Source: Gracilaria gracilis
Lineage: Eukaryota; Rhodophyta; Florideophyceae; Gracilariales; Gracilariaceae
Assembly (NCBI GenBank): GCA_030374805.1
Contig: JARGSG010000209.1
Span: forward strand, 434,001 to 498,000
DNA: 64,000 nucleotides
Direction of reading: 5' to 3'
The notes under the pieces are model-generated. The model was not told the DNA's origin, did not search any database, and worked only from the letters and a program-made list of their open reading frames with translations. Made by a program: the position numbers and the translations under genes. Each line of letters begins with the position of its first letter. Within the stretch, counting starts at the first letter, position 1. Positions 54,190 through 64,000 of this stretch are shown one piece after another.

Positions 54190-54727
54190 CTCGTGGACTG
54201 ACCGATGAAGCACCACTGCACATCTGTCCGCTGTCCAAAAAATTAAATTTTTTTTGCCCTGCCGCCCCGGTTGGTCACGAATATCTGTATCCGGGGCACA
54301 CGTGGTACTACTACTGGATATCGCGTCTGCAGAAACATCGCAGCCATGTACAACTAACTCCCGTTCGAGTCTGTTTCACAGCCCCCTGTATTACATTCTT
54401 CAGTAGCTTAAGCAGGTCTGTTGTCCTCACTACGGCCCGGCCGTCATGGCACTTCATCGGTGCACCGATAAATCGCCATGACACCTGGGTCCGCTGTCAA
54501 CGGCGCGCTGGTGGTTCCAAGTATGCAACCACCCAGGCTCCATCACTCAGGGCGCGTGGACAGCGGGCCGGAGTGCACTTTAGCTTCATTGCTCATGGCA
54601 CGTTGACGGTGTCACGTATGCAAACAAATCACGTTTATCACTCATGGTGCGTTGAGACAGCGGACCGGAGTGGCGCGGCGCCTCATCGGTGCACCGATGA
54701 AGGGCCACACCACCCCAGTCCGCTGTC
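54190..54727. repeat. Cluster of foldback-type palindromic repeats
   Basis: Four related units based on GACAGCGGACCGGAGTG and its complement, with CATCGGTGCACCGATGA in the centre, lie at about 54190-54240, 54437-54500, 54555-54600 and 54656-54727. The last is a 72-bp palindrome equivalent to the one at 34151-34240. Confidence 0.7.
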
Positions 54728-55279
54728 CAAGGCTGGAATTAGTGCGCCAGAAACTTTTTTTATTTATCTATTGCTTAAAACTTGTTGTGTAAGTGTGCTA
54801 TAGATGATATGAACTTAATGTATCTTTGTAGATGGTGCACGAGTATGCTCTAAAATACGATATACGCATGGGATACACTTTAAACTAATATTGAGCCGAC
54901 ATGGTGGAATAGAAGGTAGTGAATGAGAGAGAGGGGTACGACGAAGGGAGAGAGTGGAATGGAAGATATAGATGATGGAGAAGACGAGCACGAAAATGAA
55001 AATAAAGAGATGTTAGGTAGCCATGATAAAAATAAAGAAAGGGATTACGAAGAAGGACAGACGCTAATAGATTAAGAAGATGAGTAGTTTTAATATATGG
55101 CCTGTGTTGTTGTGTGTGTTCTTGGTACAGGCTTGACATGAAATGTGAACACATGATTTGTTTCAACGGTAACGTAAAGAGAATGGAAGAACAAAAATGG
55201 GTTAATCTGCATGGGCTGAGAATACTTTGTGTATATACACGGAATATAAGGTTTACAATTTGTTTTAATTACTAAAGAA

Positions 55280-56102
55280 TGCCATTTCCAAGAACAGTGT
55301 GAATGTTGGTGTGGAAAACGGTAGGATCCTGCCTTTTGGCTAATTTTTCATCTGTGGAGGTGAGATAAAAGTAGGCATTTTTGGATTCATACTCCAAGAA
55401 GGGGGCTGGGAAGGTAATAGGGGTGTTGCTGTATTCTAGAATGGATCCCACTGTAGCGGGGATATTGTAGGAGAGTCATCTGTTGAAGGTGAGTATCGCT
55501 AGAACCTTCTTCACAATAGTTGAAACAATGCTTTTGTACTCGGTGGCCACTTCATGCATGGTAACAAATCCAAATGAAGAACCGACGAGATTGAAGGAAG
55601 AGATCCAAACTGGCTTTTGTTAGTAAGAATGGGGAAAGGCTCGTTCGTCGACGATAGTGCAAGTAAGACCTGCGGTTCAGAGGCTTTGAGCTATTGCAAG
55701 AGCCCCTTTTTCGGTGGCTGTGGTTAGAGTATTAGGAGGGGGAGGCGCGATACCATCCTGTGGAGAAGCGCCGACAGCAGGAACGGCAATGTAAAGAGCG
55801 GCTCGTATGCAGTGCTCAATTCCGTATTGGTAAATTATGGGAACAATGCGACCATTCTGGATGAAGACCAAGTCTTCTATACATGTGGGCAGGCAAAATA
55901 GAATAACTCTATTGAGAAGGTCGTTCGCGCCACAGAAGAAGATTGGACCTTGCGGAAGGCAATCTGGAGAAATGAATTCTTCGATGGAGAGATAATTATC
56001 TTGAGGAGAACCATTGTTGTAAACCATGGTGATAATACGCCCTCTACCTATGAAAAAAGCTGCCATGATTGTAGAAGGGAGGGAAAATGGATGGGAGGAC
56101 AT
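55280..56102 (-). pseudogene. Decayed copy of the ketopantoate-reductase-like cargo gene
   Basis: It is homologous to 38531-39361. The first approximately 141 codons remain open (MSSHPFSLPST ... FIQNGRIVPI ... LTTATEKGALAIAQ). Later parts contain stops and indels, for example near 55476 and 55620. It shows that the oxidoreductase belonged to the ancestral transposon. Confidence 0.75.
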
Positions 56103-56663
56103 TGCGACGAGTTTATTTGAAGGTATGGGCTGTTGGAAGCTGTCCGGTGTTCGTAGATTTGAAAAGAAAATTGTCTACATGTAAGAGAGTGAGAAGAGAT
56201 TTAAATAGAGGTAAGGGCTGTTCTTGGGTCCATGGGAAAAAGTGCTCCAGGGGACAATGGGATTTGTGTGATTAGTTATGGAAAGACATGGGCAGCAGGA
56301 TTGTAGTGGAGGTAAGGCCGAAGAGTGTGTTTACGAGAAGAAAGGCAGTGAAGTAAAGCATAGAAAGTAAGAATCCATGGTACCGTTGGTACTTAAGTGT
56401 TGGTGCATTGGGGCTTCAATGGGATATGGTATGGAAAAAAAGGGGGAAATTGTGGGGATTTCTGAGAAAAAAAGGAAATTATGCAGAATGGCGGGAAATA
56501 TGAGAGGATATGAATCGGGTATAAATGGTCGTGTAGCGCAAATGGGTGTATGCCAGACAGCGCTACAGGTGTGCGGAGTGGGGGGGGGAGTGCTGCAACT
56601 GTTGGGTTCATCTCTATTGTTCTTATCTATCTCCGTTATCGTTAACCGCCGTTTATTTCTGCG

Positions 56664-57560
56664 ATGTCAAATGGGTACGCCGAGAACGAGGAGCTAGTGG
56701 CTCTGCTTCATCGGACGGAGTTACCAGAGACGCCACCTGGAAGTAAGGAGGAGGGTGGGGACAATATTTGAATGGGGGAGAATGAGGGAAGTGGGGATGG
56801 AGACGGGGTGAGGGTGATGGGGGGTGGAGGGGGTGGAGGGGATGGGGGACTGGAGAGGAGGTTTGCGCCGGAGATGGAGGAGCGGTTGAAGAGGCCTGGA
56901 GGAGAACGGAAGGAGCATTAGGACAATTGGCTTTCTGATATGGTGGGTGAGATGGGAGGGGTGGTGCTGAGTGTGTCAGAGATTTAGGTGCCAATGAATT
57001 TGATTTGGACGATTCGGAAAAGGATGAAATTGGCTAGAGTGAGGACTGGAAGGCATGTGAGTGGGATGATGGAATGCGTTGGGACGGAGAGAGTGAAGCT
57101 GAGAGAAGAGAATATGGGGGTGAGGGGACGTGTGGAGGTGTTGAAAGTGCAATTGGGACAGGGGGAGAAGGCGTGCCAATTGTTCTTGGAGGTGAAAGAG
57201 CTGGTGAGGGAAGGAAGCGTTGGGAAGGAGGAGCGGAGAAAGGAATGGAGCGGAGGTTGCGGGAAGTCGGCTGAGGAAAAGGCAAAAGGGTAGGGTGATG
57301 GTGGAAGAAGATGGAGAGGTGTGTGTCCCGCGGCAGCTGCCGGGTAGAGCGCCACTAGTTGGGTTTGGTAATGCGGCGGCGGCTGTGCAAAAGGCGGAGC
57401 GCACACTGGAGGAGCAGTAGAAGAAGAGGCTGGGAGAAGTTTTGAGCCGGTTTGGGGCTAGAAAGGTGTACGAGAATGGAGAGAGTGTTCCGTTGGAGTT
57501 CTTGAACTAGACATTTAGGGAAACTGAAACTCAAAATCCGAATGCAGGGTTGGAATGAGG
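56664..57560 (+). pseudogene. Decayed copy of the coiled-coil cargo gene
   Basis: It is homologous to 39929-40891. The ATG at 56664 is kept, but several in-frame stops follow within 330 bp and a deletion removes part of the Gly-rich segment. The coiled-coil block (LREENMGVRGRVEVLK) is still readable at 57100-57200. Confidence 0.75.
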
Positions 57561-57828
57561 GAGCGCTAGTGGTGGGTTCGTAGTTTTTTAGAGTGTTTTT
57601 GACGAGTGTGGGGAATGTAAAGTTACGAGCGGTGGCAGGGGAACTGCAAACTAGCCTTCAACCTCAGTAGGTGAAGTTTGAACTGCACTGAACGAAAACG
57701 TTATTTCCAAAAAATATTTTTCTGCCTTTGCCAACTAGCGCAAACTGCAAAAATGCTAGTTTTTTCGGACTTTTATTTCCAGAACTAGCGATCTAGCATA
57801 CTAAACTAGCATTCCGGGAACACCGACG

Positions 57829-58689
57829 CTAGTTTCCCGAAGATGTTAAAGAAGCTCTTGATGTGCTCGTAGTCTCCGCCTTTCAACTTGACACTATATT
57901 TGAAATAAAACGTTTTGTAGAAGATCTGTTGTATAGTTGGCTCGAGTCGGTGGTCAGCGTATCCAACTGCCCGCTAACGTACAAAGAGGTAGTGCACGGT
58001 GGGAAGGTGTAGTGGCACCGCCACCTGCACAATTTGGTGATCGAGTGCCGGACGGACTGATGGGACGTACAAATTGGACACGTGTGCAGGTTGTGTGGTG
58101 CCGGCCTGTGGCGCAGTAAGTAGACCAATCGTACAGTAGTAGATAAGACGGCCAAGAATGGATATTTAGTTGTAGCTCGGATCTCCAGGCTTCCCAATCA
58201 TGAAGGACAATCATCTTCTGCCGAAAGTTCTCTTAGTTAGTTTTAACTCACGATAGACCGCCCGTTAAATCTTCTTAAGGTTTCTCAGACCATTCGCACC
58301 CTTTTATGCGCCCGCGCTTGGTGATATCGACTGTCTACACTCCCTTAGAATGCCCGACGCTTCCGTCCTCCCTCACCGTTCGGACTTATTACAGTCACAC
58401 GACTGCACGCTGCCGTTTCATGAAGCCCAGAAAGATCTATAATGTTCCACAAAGATCTTTCTAGAACTATGCTTGTACGATCTAATAGAAATAAGTTATG
58501 AAGTCTAGAAGCCTTTAGAACAGGTTGAAACTACTATATAAAGAAGTTAAAGATATGAGATTTGACAGAAGATAGAATTCAACCCGAGTCACTGTGATAG
58601 AACAACTTTCCGCCTATTCACGTTTATCTCAAGCATGTTACGACCAAATACTTCTTCCATAACAGGCGTGACTTAGGCATTCAAGTTAC
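57829..58689. other. Decayed sequence, possibly copia RNase H remnant and an LTR-like stretch
   Basis: The plus-strand frame just after the transposon (57844 to about 58010: LDVLVVSAFQLDTIFEIKRFVEDLL) resembles the RNase H region of copia-type elements, weakly. At about 58540 there is an ACTATATAAAG TATA-like sequence in a region that could be the 5' LTR of the following Ty3 element. LTR borders could not be placed. Confidence 0.3.
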
Positions 58690-60760
58690 TTTGTGTGCTC
58701 TGAATCGGCGCAAATTGCGACCGGTACGGACTTTGCGGAGTCTTTTTCGACTATAGAACCATCACCCATTTCTCTTGCGGACGACGACTCATACTGTTTT
58801 TATCGGTTCCACGGTCGGTTCTGCCATTCAGCCCGGTTTCGAATTTCACTTCTAAGTCGGGATACCAATGTAGAGAAGCGAGAGCTGAGAGAGTCGGTCT
58901 ACCGCATAGGAACTCTGGGCGGGCATTGAGGCCTACGCCCTCCAGAGTCTCCGAACTGAAATAGAGGTCCACATCCCAATGGCTGTGGAGACGTTCCTCA
59001 ATGATCGTATCCCGGCGCTTCTGCACCACGATATTCCACCGATCGTACACGATACGGTCAAAAATGTATTGAGTACAAACCGGTCAGAACCGGAAAAGTC
59101 AGCTTTGAACAGTAAACTGGCCGCTCTAGGAGCTTAGCTACCAACACACTCACCCAAATTCTATATTATTCGTACGGATAACGCACCAGATAGCGGTGAG
59201 TGGCAACACCGACTGCAACTGAAGAAGGACCAGACGAAGAGTCCAAACGGAGTGTCCCTCCCTTCAGTCAACCCGCAGGACGATCCGGACGGAAGCTGAA
59301 AGGATTTATTCGGCGGGAGGGGGAAACAAACCGAGCGAAAGGTTCGAATCGGATGACGCATTCCGTAGACGGAAGGATCTTCCCCGCCATAGAAGGAATG
59401 ATGAGCCACAACATACTCTGAATCTTCGAATTTATCGTCGGACGACGACCGCATGGATTCTGAAGTCGACCGACACTCCCACAGCCCTCGACGGAGGGGC
59501 ATGTCTAGCCGGCATCATTCCCGTTCCGACAGGTTGATGCTAAAACGCATCAAGCCCTTGAACGGGAAGTTCGCCAAAGTGGTAGACTACCGTAAGTGCA
59601 GGTTTTTCAGAAGCAGCCAGACGTACAATTCGCGGGTGGCGTGCAAGATTGTGCGCTACTAAAAGAAATTGGATTTCCCGATGAAAGGTCCTTCCTTTTC
59701 TCGCACAGATACATATCTGTTCTCAATTTCTTACATCGGTTCAAAACCGCTTGGAACCATAGCGATCTCACCAAGGGCACAGCTCTCTGGTGTTTCCAGT
59801 TTTAGCTGCCCAGACCAGCGCACGCTCTGGTTCAATCCTGGCTCGAAGATGAAACTGGCGCTGTCGACAGTACTCAAGATGAGTCTCTCCTTACGTACGA
59901 AGAGGCAGTCAATTTTCTGTTGACCACGTATGCAACGGACAGAAGCATTGCTTACGTGTCCACAGAGGTCGCCTTCTACCTTCGGGCGTCATTCATGGCC
60001 CAGAAGCTCTGGACGAAAGCTTCCGTTGCGGAAACGTATTTACCGAAACGAATTTGAAGGGGATCTTCGTTGAAGGTCTCCTCGCCACCATACGGTCAAA
60101 GGTGAGAAATAAACTATCCTCGCATCCCAATATCGGATACGATGCACTTGCCAGTTACGCGGAATCGTACAGAGTCACCCATCTGGCCTCACGACGACAG
60201 TCCGTTTGGTACGATACGCAGAAACCAACGGCTCGGAAAAATTCCTCTCGTACCGCTCGGAAAGTTCACAGTATCAATACCCCGTCGAATTCGATCTATT
60301 CCGTATCTGATGAAGACAAGCAGCATGACCTCCCGCTGTTCGGCGCGTCTTCTATGCCCTTGCCCCTCGTAACTCCTTCGACTTCAACGCCTGCGCAGTC
60401 CGTCCCGTCTAACCCAGTCCTGCTAGCTTCAGGGCGCAACAACCCCAGGGGCAGGCCCCAGCTAGAACATGTTGGATTTTTCTTTTACGGGAGCCCAATT
60501 GTTTTCAGTTGCTCCCGTTGGACCTGAACGAGAAGTTGTTGGCCGTACGGGAAGCAAATCATCGGCAACGCCACGAAAAAGGCTGTTACAATAGCTATCC
60601 AATCGGACGGAAACCTGATACCTTAAGGGGCAACTTCGGATATCTCCAGGGCAGACAATCTTTCCAGACGTATTCACTAGGACCAATAGCGGCCGCTATG
60701 CTGGCCAAAGAGCCAGCTCGTCACCCAATAGACGACTGGGAGGAAGCATAGAGTCATCGC
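58690..60760 (+). pseudogene. gag: gag remnant of Ty3 element 3
   Basis: A piece at 60054-60240 (FVEGLLATIRSKVRNKLSSHPNIGYDALASYA, quoted in part) corresponds to the capsid segment at about 12350-12480 of element 1. Earlier parts are Ser/Asp/Arg-rich and broken in several frames. No intact zinc knuckle is seen. Confidence 0.55.
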
Positions 60761-61899
60761 CTCCTCCACAGAGGCCTAGCTTTGTCCTGTCAGAGAAAGA
60801 TCGAAGGGACTTTCTCCAAGGAGAGTTCTCTGTCCCGACATTTGGGCTGACCAATACAGAAATAGAAGCCGAAACGGTCCTCTTTTCTAGTGCAAACTAC
60901 AAGGTGCAGGTGTCAGTTCGGCTCGGCATGGCACTTATGTATCCGTTAACTGGAGTTCTTTACACCGGAGCCTGAACATGTCTAGTTCACGAACCCCATC
61001 TCCCTCCGAAATGGTGTTCAAAACTCCGACTGGACGTAACACCCTGAATTATGGACGCGTCGAAGAACCGCATAGATGTCGTGGTATTTCTCCCATCATG
61101 GTCCGAATCGGTAACCTTAACTTACGAGTAAAGTTCCTTGTGGTTTCTAACCTCTCCATCAGCGTGCTACTCCGTGCATAATTCATTGACAAGTACGTCC
61201 TGCCAATATTACCACCGAAACGAAAACTTCTCCTACTACACTCCTAATCGGTGTCTATACATTTTTCCAACTACGGACGAAATGCACCTTCCGTGCCTGA
61301 ACCAGAACCCGTACGGGAAACCCCATCTAATAAAATACACATTCCCTGTCTAATGGTTCTACCCCCAGATTTCAGAACCTAATGTCTTGGTAACCACCAG
61401 AGCGTCCGGCTTGGCCGTTCTACAGGCTTATCAACGTACAATATCTACTCTCGAACTCACAATTTTTCCGGTGGAGTTATAAAGCTCTGACCAAACATAT
61501 TCTTTTTGGTTCGCACAGCAAACTTTACTGACTGCTCGGTTCGATTAGACAGAAAAATTGTTACCTGAATTTCCCTTCCATACCCTGTAGCCTTCATAAC
61601 CTCTCAACTATCGTCGAGGACCGACGAGTCTAAGAAGGGGGAACAAATTCTGATTTTGCACAGTAATCCCGAACGGAAAGACAAAGATCCCGAACAAGAG
61701 CAAGAAATCGTACCGAAAGATGGAGAGGATAAACCCAGCAAAGAATAGATCAGCCCCAAGTGTGCTCACGCACGGGGTAAAGTCATTCAGCTACTTTGAC
61801 CGTTTGCTGACATGTAGGATGGCCATTTTGGAACGATTGTGACAGCGAAAAACCGCATCCATCAGGAACCAGGCACTAAGAGCATATTTTAGATGCCGT

Positions 61900-63150
61900 A
61901 CCATGCTGGACCGGCTCGGAGAGAACTCGAACACAAGGAGGTGACAAAGCAGCTCGCTGCAGGCGTCATAGAAACGTCATAGGCAGAACTGGCCAGTTCA
62001 GTCGTATTTCCACTCAAGAAAGACGGAATCTTTCGCTTCTGCGTCCATTACCGCCATTTGAATGCTGCAAACGTAAGGGACACTTAATACAATTAATGAA
62101 CGAGTGAATTGACTCTTTAGGGGATGGATAAATCTTCACCACACTGGATGCCACCAGCTTTTATTGGTAGAACGAACTAGATGAAGCCTACCAAAACAAA
62201 ACGACTTTCACCTCGCATATGAGACTGTAACATTTTTCGGTGAATGCCGTTTGGACTCAAGTACGCACCGGCTACTTTCCAGCGTACGTTCGACATCAAT
62301 ATTTCACGGGTGAAATGGCAGTATGCACTGGTATTCCTTGATGAAGTAAACATCTATTCCCGAACGGTTAAGCAGCATATGAGCATGTGCAGACCATGCT
62401 GCAGATGCTCCGTTCGGCTGGTGTTACTCTCCGACTCGACAAATGCTACTTTTTCAGTAGCACGGTCTACTAGTTGAGCTATATTGTCCGACTCGGCAAG
62501 CTACAAGTCTCTCGTAAGACACAAAATGATATCAAGCAGGCTAAACCACCTACGATCCGGAGACGGAAATCCGATCGTTCTTGGGGCTCTGTAACTTTCT
62601 CTGACTGTTCATTGCAAACTTCGTTCAGATTGGACCTTAAATGAACTGCAAGTTGGAGAAACGGCCACCCACGAAATTCGAGACATTGACCGATACGTAG
62701 TACGAAGCATTTACCAAATTACGTCCGAGACGGATACTTCTGCCTATTTTGGCCGTTCCCCGTCAAGAGTACCCGTACGTCCTTGATGGGGACGCATGCG
62801 ACCGACAGGTAGAATGTGCCCTGCCGCAGAAGCAACCGGGCGAAGTCTAATTACAAATCGGTTGTTAGAGTAGTTCCCTATCCCAGACCGAACAGCAATA
62901 TTCAACTACCGAACGGAATGCCTTGCGGTCGTCTGGGCTATTCTGCTACTTCGTCCGTACCTTGAAGGTTAGAGTGTCGCTGTCCGAACGGACAACCACT
63001 AGTTAAGGTGGACACTGAACCTTGCGGTCGCGTCAGGACGATTGGCCAGGTGACGGTTGCGCCTAATAGAGTAAGACTTCGATGCTTTTCACAGTCCGGA
63101 TATCAAACACCCAGCGGCCGATGCCCTTTCTCTGATCCAAGAGAATGGCG
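61900..63150 (+). pseudogene. pol: RT and RNase H remnant of Ty3 element 3
   Basis: RT is best seen at 62244-62400: MPFGLKYAPATFQRTF and VFLDEVNIYSRTVKQH, where the catalytic box has become FLDE, losing the second Asp. Downstream fragments fit RNase H (YVLDGDACDRQVECAL; near 62910, a TTERNALRSSG-like run). Many stops are present. Confidence 0.7.
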
Positions 63151-63479
63151 AAGACGATACTCCATTCGACGAGAGGGTCCACTGCTTGCTAGTGAATGAC
63201 CTTACGGACGATGGATACTCCATCGCCAACATAACTGTGGACGGTAGTAAGCGCAGTTGCGTTTGCGTCGACTGGCCAACGCCCGAACGAAAATCTGCTG
63301 TCATCCCCAAGGTGCTTGTTGTCACCTCGGGGGAAACCAATACCGTTCCGGTCACAGTCTGAGAGCTGGTACGGGCTCACGCAGTTGACCGTTTTCTGCA
63401 AGTCCGTACGAAAAAGCTTCGGCAACGGTGTCACCGTATTCGAAATCGACCGAAAGCAACGTATAATGCGCAAAGCCTC

Positions 63480-64000
63480 GCTGGAAGGCGCCATCCAGAA
63501 GGTTGTACCCGCATCTCTGCAGGAGCGCGTTCTCTATTTAGCACATTACCCCCATTTAGTCTGCCATCCGGGTTCCACTCGGATGTATGAAAGTCTTCGT
63601 CGAGACTTCTACTGGGCGCATATGGCCAACGACTTATTCCAAACCACACGGTATAGACACACCTGTCCGGCCACAAAGGCGACAAATTTCAAGTCGCAGA
63701 AGCTATAGAAGCTGTTTTCTGCCGCTGGTTCGCTGGCATTTGTCGCTATGGACATCGTCAGTATATTCAAGAGGTCCGTAAACGGTTACCAGTACATATT
63801 TGTTATAACCGATTGGTTTAGTAGAATAGCTCGTTCAATCCTTATACGGTCAACCACAACTTTTGCAGTGGCGAAGGATTTCCTGGAGAACTGGGTCTAT
63901 CGGTATGGAACTTCCAACTACTTGCTAAGCGATAACGGGATCCAATTCGTCTCTAAGTTCTTCGAACCTGTGTGCGCCGCTGTAGGAACCAAAGGCGAAC
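63480..64000 (+). pseudogene. int: Integrase remnant of Ty3 element 3 (cut by window edge)
   Basis: The zinc-binding region LYLAHYPHLVCHPGSTRMYESL and DFYWAHMAND is followed by FVAMDIVSIFKRSVNGYQYIFVITD and YLLSDNGIQFVSKFFE, giving the first two catalytic Asp residues. The Glu lies beyond the window. A TAG at 63706-63708 breaks the frame. Confidence 0.75.

Larger units (their letters stand above)
54656..57828. mobile_element. Second copy of the cargo transposon, internally deleted and decayed
   Basis: From the palindrome (54656) through about 54890 it matches 34151-34440. It then jumps to sequence matching 38227 onward (the acidic tail of the dioxygenase) and continues to the right terminus at 57828, equivalent to 41161. 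The deleted block of about 3.8 kb is the ParB-like and dioxygenase genes. No left terminus, transposase, methyltransferase or SET sequence is present. The right end reads, reverse-complemented, CGTCGGTGTTCCCGGAATGC, slightly closer to the left end of copy 1 than its own right end. Confidence 0.8.
58690..64000 (+). mobile_element. Heavily decayed Ty3-type retrotransposon (element 3), running off the right edge
   Basis: Order gag, protease, RT, RNase H, integrase is recognisable only piecewise, with stops and frameshifts every 100-300 bp. The capsid piece near 60060 and the integrase match element 1 best. The protease catalytic DTGA is replaced by YTGA near 60950. Confidence 0.75.

Noticed and set aside
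57937-58119. 60-codon ORF after the second transposon copy
   Set aside because: Another frame at the same place reads weakly as copia RNase H. This one has no recognisable pattern.
1-64000. CRISPR arrays, rRNA, tRNA genes
   Set aside because: No spaced direct-repeat array, no rRNA-like sequence and no convincing cloverleaf were seen. The window is eukaryotic in gene content.

Overview
The window is nuclear DNA from a eukaryote with compact, apparently intron-poor genes, roughly balanced base composition and a very heavy load of transposable elements. I infer an alga, with a florideophyte red alga of the Chondrus type as my best guess. That rests on gene style and transposon mix only; no marker gene proves it. 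About 7 kb at the left is ordinary gene space and nearly everything to the right is nested, mostly decayed mobile DNA.

Layout: 1-938 (minus) is the N-terminal part of a COQ6-type ubiquinone-biosynthesis monooxygenase that runs off the left edge. 2199-5414 (minus) is a SPEN-like RNA-binding protein with RRM domains, an RD-rich middle and a C-terminal SPOC domain. 6235-7290 (plus) is an ABHD4/5-like alpha/beta hydrolase, divergent from it across a GC-rich promoter. 7291-9828 is AT-rich and gene-poor. A single decayed gene (9829-10236 plus 21776-22833, one continuous frame with three internal stops) is split by a complete Ty3-type LTR retrotransposon (10237-21775) with 508-bp LTRs and a 5-bp target duplication. 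A truncated copia-type element follows on the minus strand (22891-24850).

The main discovery candidate is 24854-41161. It is a 16.3-kb DNA transposon with terminal inverted repeats, clustered subterminal AACTAGC motifs and a broken KDZ/Plavaka-like transposase. It carries a gene set built around DNA and chromatin modification. A beta-class (DPPY) DNA methyltransferase and a SET-domain protein lie in one continuous minus-strand frame. Divergent from them, a ParB-fold protein and a 2-oxoglutarate/Fe(II) dioxygenase lie on the plus strand. A captured Rossmann-fold, ketopantoate-reductase-like gene and two coiled-coil or basic proteins complete the cargo. The expected logic would be transposase for movement, with methyltransferase, SET and dioxygenase for writing and editing DNA or chromatin marks. 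Several frames carry single stops, so this copy is probably decaying. A second, internally deleted copy (54656-57828) lacks the ParB and dioxygenase block.

The rest is a 5'-truncated Ty3 chromovirus-type element (41162-48477) with a chromodomain, an antisense ORF and its 3' LTR. It abuts a long decayed minus-strand transposon gene (48478-54023, DUF6589-like). Palindromic foldback repeats follow (54190-54727). A third, badly decayed Ty3 element runs from about 58690 off the right edge.
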